A stretch of DNA of 22,289 nucleotides, taken from NCBI GenBank assembly GCA_910587805.1, contig CAJUNM010000022.1, forward strand, positions 7,452 to 29,740, written 5' to 3'. Source of the DNA: an uncultured Christensenellaceae bacterium. GTDB lineage: Bacteria > Bacillota > Clostridia > Christensenellales > Pumilibacteraceae. A model generated the notes under the pieces. The model saw nothing but the letters and a program-made list of their open reading frames with translations, did not search any database and was not told the origin of the DNA. Made by a program: the position numbers and the translations under genes. Of this stretch, positions 7,139-13,829 are shown in pieces. How positions within the stretch are numbered: position 1 is the first letter of the stretch; each line of letters opens with the position of its first letter.

Positions 7139-7870
7139 TTACGTCCCCCCCCCCGAGCCTGCCAGAAACGCATTTAGTTTGCTCAGAAAATCATTGCGCT
7201 TTAAGTGCGATATCTGCAATTCGTCGCCGCCGACTATAACTTGGAACGGGCGTATTTCGGTAACAAACTTCAGATTGACGAGATAACAGCGATTGCATAA
7301 TTCAAACGGCAGCCCGCGCAACGCTTCCTGCACTTTTATCATACTGCCCGACGCAACCAAATCTCCGTCCGTAGTATGATACGTGATCTTGTGTCCCATG
7401 ACCTCGATATACTTGAGTTCGGACGTGCGGATCTGTTTGCGCCCGCCGCCCGTAACGTTTATCCAAATCGCCTTGTCGCGTCTGACGTCGAACCGCTCGA
7501 GCGCACGGCGGATTTTGACCGAAAACAGCGGATACGTTACCGGCTTGACCATAAAATCGAACGCTTCCACTTCGTACCCTTTGACGGCGAACTGCGCCAT
7601 ATTCGTCGCGAATATGACTATCACATTTCGGTCGCGCTCCCGCAAAGCGCGCACGGTCTCCATACCGTCCGCACCCGGAAGTTTTATATCCATGATAACT
7701 ATATCGAGCGAACGCTTTGCCTCGTCGTCGAGAAAACTCTCGCCGTCGCCGTAGGCGTAACAGCGGAAGTCGACGCCGAACTCGCGCCCGAACTCGACAA
7801 AATATCCGCCGAGCTTGTTGCGCGTTTCCTCGTCGTCCTCTACGATAGCCACATTTACAGACTCGCTCAT
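7139..7870 (-). CDS. LytTR-family response regulator
   Basis: 243 residues. A receiver domain (about 5-125) has the acidic pocket E11-D12-D13, phosphoacceptor Asp61 (IVIMDIKLPG), the ATN switch region and the conserved Lys in MVKPV. A LytTR DNA-binding domain follows (about 140-240: sYIEVMGHKITYHT-type start, FELCNRCYLVNLKFV). I chose the ATG at 7870 (MSESVNVAI) because GGAGGT lies 6 nt upstream; an in-frame TTG at 7888 would place the ribosome binding site inside the gene. The last codons contain ten consecutive G, encoding SGGGT, just before the stop, and the kinase ATG follows directly. LytTR regulators bind paired direct repeats about 21 bp apart, and such pairs lie at this gene's own promoter and at the GH3-1 promoter, so autoregulation plus control of GH3-1 is likely. 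Confidence 0.93.
   Translation of the reverse strand: MSESVNVAIVEDDEETRNKLGGYFVEFGREFGVDFRCYAYGDGESFLDDEAKRSLDIVIMDIKLPGADGMETVRALRERDRNVIVIFATNMAQFAVKGYEVEAFDFMVKPVTYPLFSVKIRRALERFDVRRDKAIWINVTGGGRKQIRTSELKYIEVMGHKITYHTTDGDLVASGSMIKVQEALRGLPFELCNRCYLVNLKFVTEIRPFQVIVGGDELQISHLKRNDFLSKLNAFLAGSGGGT
7145..7154 (-). repeat. G10 homopolymer at the regulator/kinase junction
   Basis: Ten consecutive C on the plus strand (G10 in the mRNA) lie in the last codons of the response-regulator gene, 6 nt before the kinase ATG. One G fewer would change the ending to GGGRK with a stop overlapping the kinase ATG (ATGA). One more would run the regulator out of frame into the kinase gene. The tract could also serve as a ribosome binding site for the kinase. 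Confidence 0.9.
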
Positions 7871-7909
7871 ACACCTACCTCCGAGCAAAATACACCGATC
7901 CGTGCATAT

Positions 7910-7938
7910 ATTATAAATCCGAATTCTTTTTATGTCAA
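7910..7938 (-). promoter_or_regulatory. Consensus sigma-A promoter of the two-component operon
   Basis: Minus strand -35 TTGACA (7933-7938), 17-bp spacer, -10 TATAAT (7910-7915): both boxes are perfect matches. Predicted transcription start is near 7903, giving a leader of about 33 nt before the ATG at 7870. Confidence 0.93.
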
Positions 7939-7947
7939 TACCCTTTT

Positions 7948-7981
7948 CTTATTCGTTTGGAAAATCGACACATTCGTTGTT
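7948..7981 (-). promoter_or_regulatory. Paired 13-bp direct repeat, likely LytTR operator (regulator's own promoter)
   Basis: On the minus strand AACAACGAATGTG (7981-7969) and CCAAACGAATAAG (7960-7948) are 21 bp apart and end 9 bp (aaaagggta) before TTGACA. Spacing and core match the pair at the GH3-1 promoter base for base in layout. The opposite strand reads TTCGTTGTT and TTCGTTTGG, close to the LytTR half-site pattern. Confidence 0.75.
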
Positions 7982-8006
7982 ATGCGTACTATGTTTTCGG
8001 CACGCG

Positions 8007-8044
8007 AAAAACGCGCAAGCACGCTTTGCCGCGCTTGCGCGTTT
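8007..8044 (-). terminator. Intrinsic terminator after the ABC exporter operon
   Basis: AAACGCGCAAGC and GCTTGCGCGTTT form a 12-bp GC-rich stem, followed on the minus strand by five T. It begins about 40 bp after the stop of the second ABC gene and separates that operon from the two-component promoter. Confidence 0.85.
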
Positions 8045-8082
8045 ATGGTTGTTAGGTACGTTCGATCACGATTATCCGATCA

Positions 8083-10038
8083 TCACTCCAATTCAAACGC
8101 GCCCGTATACAGTCTGTAATACTGTCCTTTTTGCGCAATGAGTTTTTCGTGACTGCCTCGCTCTATTATTCTGCCGTGATCGAGCACGATTATAACGTCG
8201 GAGTTTTTGACGGTGGACAGCCTGTGCGCTATCACAAATACCGTTCTGCCGTGCATGAGCGCGTCCATGCCTCGCGATACTATCGCTTCGGTACGCGTAT
8301 CTATCGAGCTTGTCGCCTCGTCCAATATCATGACGGGCGGATCGGCGACTGCGGCGCGCGCTATCGACACGAGCTGCCGCTGTCCTTGCGAGAGGTTTGC
8401 GCCGTTGCCCGAAAGCATGGTATTGTAGCCCTCTGGAAGTCTCGTTATAAAATCGTCCGCGCCCGCGAGCTTTGCCGCCGCCACGCATTCCTCGTCGGTA
8501 GCGTCGAGCTTGCCGTATCGGATATTCTCCATGACCGTACCCGTGAACAGATTGGTATCTTGCAGCACGATACCGAGCGAGCGACGCAGGTCGGCTTTTT
8601 TTATCTTGTTGATGTTTATACCGTCGTAGCGGATCTTGCCGTCGGCAATGTCGTAAAATCTATTCAAAAGATTGGTAATCGTGGTCTTGCCCGCGCCCGT
8701 CGCGCCGACAAAAGCAACCTTTTGCCCCGGCTCGGCATATATCGAAACGTCGTGAAGGACGGGCTTACCCTCCTCATACTCGAAATCGACCTCGGTAAGC
8801 ACCACGTCGCCTTTGAGCGGCGTGTAAGTTACCGTACCGTCCGCGCTGTGCGGATGTTTCCAAGCCCAGAGATTGGTGCGTTCCTCGCACTCGGTAAGCA
8901 CGCCGTCCGTCTCTTTAACGTTTACGAGCGTTACGTACCCGTCGTCGACCTCGGGCTTTTGATCGATAAGATCGAACAGCCGCGCCGCGCCCGCTATACC
9001 CATTACGACCGAGTTGACTTGGTTTGAAACCTGATTGATATTGTTGCAGAACTGCCGCGTCATTTGCAGAAACGACACTACGAGCGCGATCGAAAATACG
9101 CTTAAATTCACTTCGCTGCCGATAAGCGGGTTTATGAGCGAGCCTATCGAAACGTTTGTAACGGCGTTGAGTATAAACACTCCGCCCACTATCGCAACGA
9201 TAACGTACAGCACGTGCCCTATGTTGCCGAGTATCGGCATCAGCATGTTGGCGTATGTGTTCGCCTTGGTCGACTGCGAGCAAAGATAATCGTTTACCTT
9301 GTCGAAATCGGCTTTGGCTTGTTCCTCGTGACAGAATACCTTGACGACCTTCTGTCCGTTCATCATCTCTTCGATAAATCCCTCTGTTTTGCCTACCGCC
9401 TTTTGCTGCGCGAGGAAGAACTTGCCCGCGCCGCCGCCGACGAATTTTGTTACAAGCAAAATTATTATCACGCCGACTATAACGATAATCGTAAGCCAGA
9501 AACTGTACCACAGCATGATAAAGAACAGCGTCAAAACCATTATTGCGGACGTCAACATCTGCGGCAGCGATTCGGCTACCATCTGTCGCAAAGCGTCTAT
9601 GTCGTTGGTGTAATAACTCATTATGTCGCCGTTGCTGTTGGTGTCGAAGTACTTGATCGGCAAATCTTGCATGCCGTTGAACATCATTTCGCGCGTCTTT
9701 TTGAGAAAGCCCTGCGTGAGTATCGCCATAAGCTGACGACTGACCGCGCCCGATACAAGCGAGAGCACGTACAATCCGATCAGTATGAGCATTTGGTAAA
9801 CTATATCTTGCCACGCATATATGCCCGTGCCTTTTACGATCTCGCCGGCTATCGAAAACACGCGTTCCATGAAAATGGAAGGCAACGAACTTACGACTGC
9901 GTTGAACACGATACACAAAAGCGACACCGTGAGCATCTTGGGATAGAACTTGAACAGCAGCTTGACGGTGCGTCCGAGCACGCCTTTATTGACTTTTTTC
10001 TTATCTTTTTTATTCATAGCGGGAGCGTTATTCTTCAT
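8083..10038 (-). CDS. ABC exporter half-transporter, catalytically complete subunit (TM288-like)
   Basis: 651 residues, membrane domain fused to nucleotide-binding domain. A basic N-terminus (MNKKDKKK) precedes six predicted helices up to about residue 345. The ATPase has Walker A GATGAGKTT near 443, signature LSQGQRQ near 546, Walker B MILDEATSS with the catalytic Glu near 566, and the switch His in IAHRLST. A segment of about 50 residues between the two domains (around KETDGVLTECEERTNLWAWK) is longer than in simple exporters. The start overlaps the end of the upstream ABC gene by 11 bp. That partner lacks the catalytic Glu and switch His, so the two should form an asymmetric heterodimer like TM287/TM288, LmrCD or BmrCD, exporting drugs, lipids or peptides; substrate unknown. 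Confidence 0.93.
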   Translation of the reverse strand: MKNNAPAMNKKDKKKVNKGVLGRTVKLLFKFYPKMLTVSLLCIVFNAVVSSLPSIFMERVFSIAGEIVKGTGIYAWQDIVYQMLILIGLYVLSLVSGAVSRQLMAILTQGFLKKTREMMFNGMQDLPIKYFDTNSNGDIMSYYTNDIDALRQMVAESLPQMLTSAIMVLTLFFIMLWYSFWLTIIVIVGVIIILLVTKFVGGGAGKFFLAQQKAVGKTEGFIEEMMNGQKVVKVFCHEEQAKADFDKVNDYLCSQSTKANTYANMLMPILGNIGHVLYVIVAIVGGVFILNAVTNVSIGSLINPLIGSEVNLSVFSIALVVSFLQMTRQFCNNINQVSNQVNSVVMGIAGAARLFDLIDQKPEVDDGYVTLVNVKETDGVLTECEERTNLWAWKHPHSADGTVTYTPLKGDVVLTEVDFEYEEGKPVLHDVSIYAEPGQKVAFVGATGAGKTTITNLLNRFYDIADGKIRYDGININKIKKADLRRSLGIVLQDTNLFTGTVMENIRYGKLDATDEECVAAAKLAGADDFITRLPEGYNTMLSGNGANLSQGQRQLVSIARAAVADPPVMILDEATSSIDTRTEAIVSRGMDALMHGRTVFVIAHRLSTVKNSDVIIVLDHGRIIERGSHEKLIAQKGQYYRLYTGAFELE

Positions 10039-11776
10039 CGTCGCTTGCCCCCTTGTTTTGAGTATTGTACACTTCGGTGTATATCTCGTTTTTACCGAGC
10101 AATTCCTTGTGCGTGCCGACGGCGTTTATCCTTCCGCCTTCCATGATTATGATGCGGTCGGCGTCCTCGACGGAAGCCGTGCGCTGCGCGATTATTATCT
10201 TTGTGGTTTCGGGCGCGTACTTTTTAAGCCCCGCGCGAATGGTCTTGTCGGTCTTTGTATCGACCGCGCTCGTCGAGTCGTCGAGTATGAGTATCTTGGG
10301 TTTTTTAAGCAACGCCCGCGCGATGCACAGCCGCTGTTTTTGCCCGCCCGAAACGTTTACGCCGCCTTGCTCTATGTATGTATCGTACCCGTCGGGGAAC
10401 GCAGACACAAACTCGTCGGCAGCGGATATCACGCACGCTTCTTTTATTTCCTCGTCTGTCGCATCGGGATTGCCCCAGCGCAAATTCTCTTTGATCGTGC
10501 CCGAAAAAAGCTCGTTCTTTTGCAGCACGACCGCAACCTGATTGCGCAGTGCGGTGAGGTCGTATTCTTTAACGTCTCTTCCTCCGACGCGTACAACGCC
10601 TTCGGTGACGTCGTACAGCCTCGAAATCAGATTTACGAGCGAAGTCTTACTCGAACCCGTACCGCCTATAATACCTATCGTTTCGCCCGATTTTATATGC
10701 AAATCGACGCCGTCGAGCACGTTGCGCTCCGCCGCCGCCGCATACTTGAAACTTACGCCGTCGAAGTCCACCGAACCGTCCGATACTTCGGTCACGGCGT
10801 TTTCGGGACTGTGGAGAGCGCTCTTTTCGTCGAGCACTTCGCACACGCGGCGCGCGCTCTCGACCGACATGGTTATCATTGCGAACACCATGGAAAACAT
10901 CATCAACGACATCAAAATTTGCATGCCGTACACTATAAGCTGCGACACGCTGCCCACGTCGTACAGCGCGGGGTTTACCTGCTTGATTATAAAATACGAG
11001 CCGAGAAACAGTATAGTCGTCAGCACGCCGTAAAAGAAAAACTGCATTACGGGGTTGCTCCAAGCGAGCAGTCTTTCCGCCTTGGTAAAATCAACCTGCA
11101 CGTCGGTAGACGCGCGGTCGAATTTTTTCTTTTCGTAATCCTCGCGCACGAACGATTTTACGACGCGCATGCCGCGCACGTTTTCTTGAACGGATTCGTT
11201 GAGATTGTCGTACTTTTTGAACACACGGTGGAAAAGCGGTATCGCCTTTTTCATTATCAAAAGCAATATGACGGTGAGCGGCGGTATTACCGCAACGAAT
11301 ATCCAACCGAGATTACCGCCCATTACGAACGCCATAACGAGCGAGAATACGAGCATGAGCGGACAACGCACCGCGATACGTATTATCATCATGAACGAGA
11401 ACTGCACGTTGTTAACGTCGGTGGTCATACGCGTGACGAGCGACGGCGTGGAGAATTTATCGATGTTCTCGAACGAAAAATCCTGTATTTTGTAATATAT
11501 GTCTTTGCGCAGATTTTTGGCGAAACCGCTCGACGCCTTTGCGCAGAACGCGCCCGAAAGCGCGCCGAAAACGAGCGATAAAACTGCCATGCCCACAAGT
11601 ATCGCACCATGGATTAGGATCGATCTCAAACTGATATTATTCTCGATCATATCTATCAAGCTCGCGGTAACAAACGGGATCAAACATTCCAACACTACCT
11701 CGAGCGATACGAAAATCGGCGTCAATATAGCCGCTGCCTTATATTCTCTGATACTCCTTGAAAGCTCTTTGATCAT
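10028..11776 (-). CDS. ABC exporter half-transporter, degenerate-site subunit (TM287-like)
   Basis: 582 residues: six-helix membrane domain to about residue 320, then an ATPase. Walker A is GGTGSSKT (Ser where Gly is usual). The signature VSGGQKQR is canonical. Walker B is ILILDDST, with Asp in place of the catalytic Glu, and the switch His is Gln (IIIAQRTAS). This pattern marks the degenerate-site partner of heterodimeric type IV exporters. It is the first gene of the pair; the second starts inside its last codons. The upstream AAAGGA lies 11 nt from the ATG, a rather long spacing that could lower translation. Transcription likely starts near 12055, leaving a leader of about 280 nt. Confidence 0.93.
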   Translation of the reverse strand: MIKELSRSIREYKAAAILTPIFVSLEVVLECLIPFVTASLIDMIENNISLRSILIHGAILVGMAVLSLVFGALSGAFCAKASSGFAKNLRKDIYYKIQDFSFENIDKFSTPSLVTRMTTDVNNVQFSFMMIIRIAVRCPLMLVFSLVMAFVMGGNLGWIFVAVIPPLTVILLLIMKKAIPLFHRVFKKYDNLNESVQENVRGMRVVKSFVREDYEKKKFDRASTDVQVDFTKAERLLAWSNPVMQFFFYGVLTTILFLGSYFIIKQVNPALYDVGSVSQLIVYGMQILMSLMMFSMVFAMITMSVESARRVCEVLDEKSALHSPENAVTEVSDGSVDFDGVSFKYAAAAERNVLDGVDLHIKSGETIGIIGGTGSSKTSLVNLISRLYDVTEGVVRVGGRDVKEYDLTALRNQVAVVLQKNELFSGTIKENLRWGNPDATDEEIKEACVISAADEFVSAFPDGYDTYIEQGGVNVSGGQKQRLCIARALLKKPKILILDDSTSAVDTKTDKTIRAGLKKYAPETTKIIIAQRTASVEDADRIIIMEGGRINAVGTHKELLGKNEIYTEVYNTQNKGASDDEE

Positions 11777-12061
11777 AATTTATCTATTCCTTTGCTATTT
11801 CGTATCCGATGCCGCTTTGCCGTAAACACACTTTGCGGACAAACTCGCAGCATACCCGTTCGGCAGTTTTTCGGCTATACAAAAGCAAACGTCCGAAGTC
11901 GCAGTCTGTGCGCTACGCCAAGCGAGGCAGCCGAACGCGGCGCGATGCTTGAACAGCACACAATCGATTTGATATTATGAGTAGATTGCCGTCGATCATT
12001 CTGCGATGTAAAAACAGGCGTTCGTGATGTGTTCGACCGAAGTCGGCATCGGGTATCACCT
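11777..12061 (-). other. Long leader upstream of the ABC operon with coding-like remnants
   Basis: No clear gene. One minus-strand frame reads MPTSVEHITNACFYIAE from ATG 12049 to TGA (11998-11996), six codons to TAA (11977-11975), then 59 open codons to TAG (11797-11795), close to the exporter's ribosome binding site. The last stretch contains SDVCFCIAEKLPNGYAASLS, whose SDVCFCIAE echoes TNACFYIAE in the first. GCCGAACG (11930-11937) and CGTTCGGC (11857-11864) are inverted repeats that could fold the leader. I see no intrinsic terminator with a T-run in it. It may be a decayed small gene or a regulatory leader; I cannot choose between them. Confidence 0.35.
11996..12049 (-). other. Possible 17-codon peptide at the 5' end of the ABC leader
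   Basis: ATG to TGA encodes MPTSVEHITNACFYIAE. AGGTGAT lies 5 nt before the ATG, but the predicted transcription start (near 12055) would remove it, leaving a nearly leaderless message. The similarity to the frame at 5758-5808 includes four synonymous codon differences, which suggests selection on protein. Leader peptides are known for related exporters (bmrB before bmrCD in Bacillus subtilis), so an attenuation role is conceivable but unproven. Confidence 0.25.
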
Positions 12062-12090
12062 ATTTTATCACGCATTTTTATTTTTGTCAA
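12062..12090 (-). promoter_or_regulatory. Sigma-A promoter for the ABC operon leader
   Basis: Minus strand -35 TTGACA (12085-12090), 17-bp spacer and -10 TAAAAT (12062-12067). The -35 box starts right after the T-run of the spoIVA terminator. No ACGAAT direct repeats are present, so this promoter appears outside the two-component regulon. Confidence 0.85.
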
Positions 12091-12092
12091 AC

Positions 12093-12120
12093 AAAAACGC
12101 CTCGCATAGCGAGGGTTTTT
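12093..12120 (-). terminator. Terminator after spoIVA
   Basis: CCTCGC and GCGAGG pair around a 3-nt loop, extended by AAAAAC and GTTTTT with one bulged base. Five T follow on both strands. It starts 12 bp after the spoIVA stop and lies against the ABC promoter. Confidence 0.88.
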
Positions 12121-12131
12121 GTTCTGTTACA

Positions 12132-13607
12132 TCAAAGCAATATACAGATTATACCGCCTCTGCCCTCGTTGATTATACGCGAGAGCGTCTTGCGCATTTT
12201 CTTTTGCGTCTCTTCCGGCATCGAGTTGAGCTTGTTGTTCAGCCCCTCGTTGACAAGACTGTCGAGCGATTTGCCGAACATATTCGTCTGCCAAATTCCC
12301 TTCGGGTTCTGCTCGAACTCGGACAGCAAGTAGTTTACAAGATCCTCGCTTTGCTGCTCCGTTCCCACGACGGGGCATACTTCCGTTTCTATATCGACGC
12401 GCATTATGTGCAAGCTGGGCGCGGACGCTTTGAGCTTTACGCCGAATCTGCTGCCCTGCTTGAAGATCTGCGGGTCTTGCAACGTCATTTCGTCCATGGT
12501 GGGAGTGACTACGCCGTAGCCCGTTTCGGCAACTTCGGCGAGCGCTTTGCTCATCTTGTCGAACGCGCGTTTCGCCTTGACGAGATCGCCGAGCGACGAC
12601 ATGAGGTCGAACTCGTCTTTTATATCGAGATCGCACACCTCGCGCAGCGCGCGGTAGAACAGCCCGGGCTTTTCTTTGACTTTATATATCGCTCTGCCCT
12701 TGTTAAGCTCGACCGAACCAAGCTCGAACCCGTCGAAAAACTCGCTCTCGGTCTCGGCAACGGGCAACGAGCAGTCGCGCATTTTCACCTTGTTTTCGGC
12801 AAGCGCACGCGCCTGCGCCTCGAGTTCTTTTACTATGCAGTTATCGGCGTCGAGCGCGCGTATCCACTCCGACGATGACACATACACGTCGCGCACGGGA
12901 AATTCATAGAGCACGCTCTCGAACAGTTTGACTATATCCGCATCGGTGAGCGCGGCAACGTTGAGCGGCAGAACCGCGTTCCCGTACTTTTCGGAAAGCG
13001 ACGCCGCGAGCTTTTTGGTCTCTTTGGACTCGGGCACGGACGAATTAAGCACTACCACGAACGGCTTGCCGAGGTTTTTCAGCTCGTTTACCGTGCGTTC
13101 TTCGGCGGCGACATAGCTCTCGCGCGCAAGCTCGGTCTTGATCGAACCGTCGCTCGTCATGACTACGCCTATCGTAGCATGCTCGGTTATCACCTTTTTA
13201 GTTCCGATCTCGGCAGCGCGCTCGAACGGTATAGGATCGTTGTTCCACGGGGTCTTGACCATACGCGCCGCACCGTTCTCGGTAGAGCCTGCCGCGCCTT
13301 CTACCATGTACCCTACGCAATCGACGAGCCGCACGGAGATCTCGGCGGTGTCCGACAGTTTGACAGACGCGGCTTCGCTCGGTACGAACTTGGGCTGCGT
13401 GGTCATGATAGTCTTGCCCTCGGCGCTCTGCGGAAGCTCGTCGCGCATACGCTCGAGCTCGTATCCGCTCGCCGACGGAATGACAAGCTTGTTCATAAAA
13501 TTGGTTATGAACGTAGATTTGCCGGAACGCACGGGTCCCACTACCCCGATGTAAATATCGCCGTTCGTGCGCTCCGCTATGTCCTTGTAAACGTCGTATT
13601 CTTCCAT
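12132..13607 (-). CDS. spoIVA: Stage IV sporulation protein A, spore coat basement-layer ATPase
   Basis: 491 residues, close to the 492 of Bacillus subtilis SpoIVA. The family protein polymerises with ATP hydrolysis around the forespore and is anchored by SpoVM, as the base of the coat. Visible marks are the Walker A motif GPVRSGKST with Lys30 at the same position as in B. subtilis, the GYELERMRDELPQS segment, MTTQPKFVPSEA with the sensor-threonine region, VDCVGYMVEGAAG, and the conserved C-terminus ending GGIICILL, the part needed for localisation by SpoVM. I chose ATG 13607 (MEEYDVYKDIAERT) because GGGAGGT lies just upstream and homologues begin there; an in-frame ATG at 13646 would add 13 unrelated residues. 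It is a single-gene unit between two terminators, and its presence implies an endospore former. Confidence 0.97.
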   Translation of the reverse strand: MEEYDVYKDIAERTNGDIYIGVVGPVRSGKSTFITNFMNKLVIPSASGYELERMRDELPQSAEGKTIMTTQPKFVPSEAASVKLSDTAEISVRLVDCVGYMVEGAAGSTENGAARMVKTPWNNDPIPFERAAEIGTKKVITEHATIGVVMTSDGSIKTELARESYVAAEERTVNELKNLGKPFVVVLNSSVPESKETKKLAASLSEKYGNAVLPLNVAALTDADIVKLFESVLYEFPVRDVYVSSSEWIRALDADNCIVKELEAQARALAENKVKMRDCSLPVAETESEFFDGFELGSVELNKGRAIYKVKEKPGLFYRALREVCDLDIKDEFDLMSSLGDLVKAKRAFDKMSKALAEVAETGYGVVTPTMDEMTLQDPQIFKQGSRFGVKLKASAPSLHIMRVDIETEVCPVVGTEQQSEDLVNYLLSEFEQNPKGIWQTNMFGKSLDSLVNEGLNNKLNSMPEETQKKMRKTLSRIINEGRGGIICILL

Positions 13608-13660
13608 AATACCTCCCGCCGGACCTACATTGTTCTTTGCCGACAAATCGAATACGCTTT

Positions 13661-13668
13661 AATGTATG
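13661..13668 (-). promoter_or_regulatory. Candidate sigma-E -10 element of spoIVA
   Basis: CATACATT on the minus strand matches the sigma-E -10 consensus CATACAnT, 53 bp before the spoIVA ATG. spoIVA is a sigma-E gene in B. subtilis. I see no good -35 match at the usual distance, so this is tentative. Confidence 0.45.
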
Positions 13669-13769
13669 CTCCGCGTATTCGCAAAAGAACGCATTGCGGA
13701 AAATTTTTCGACATAAAAAACGCAGTTACATTCAAAGCCGAATATACGCACGAACCATAAGCGGCACGG

Positions 13770-13804
13770 AAAAATCCCGCTCCGAGATCGGAACGGGATT
13801 TTTG
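13770..13804 (-). terminator. Terminator of the GH3-2 operon
   Basis: AAAATCCCG-c-TCCGA pairs with TCGGA-a-CGGGATTTT around a 2-nt loop with one mismatch, and T-runs flank it. It lies about 25 bp after the stop of the lipoprotein gene. It could work in both directions, though no plus-strand gene needs it. Confidence 0.9.
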
Positions 13805-13829
13805 AGTTTTTACACGGTAACAGTCGGTA

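Noticed and set aside
5792..7870. Complete agr quorum-sensing locus
   Set aside because: The kinase and regulator are of the AgrC/AgrA type, but no AgrB-like membrane protease and no convincing AgrD precursor are in the window.
7871..7888. Earlier TTG start for the response regulator
   Set aside because: It would put the GGAGGT ribosome binding site inside the coding region and add residues before the receiver domain's first strand.
9950..11581. Plus-strand open frame of 543 codons opposite the first ABC gene
   Set aside because: Antisense shadow of a gene with intact ABC exporter motifs; unusual composition and no ribosome binding site.
11792..11980. Plus-strand 62-codon frame in the ABC leader
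   Set aside because: It shares codon boundaries with an open minus-strand frame, has no ribosome binding site, and runs against all local transcription.
12024..12878. Plus-strand open frame of 284 codons opposite spoIVA
   Set aside because: Mostly antisense to spoIVA, and it crosses the spoIVA terminator. Its first codons belong to the repeated element discussed separately.
13608..13646. Earlier in-frame ATG for spoIVA at 13646
   Set aside because: The extra 13 residues are not part of the family, and the good ribosome binding site lies between the two ATGs, just before 13607.
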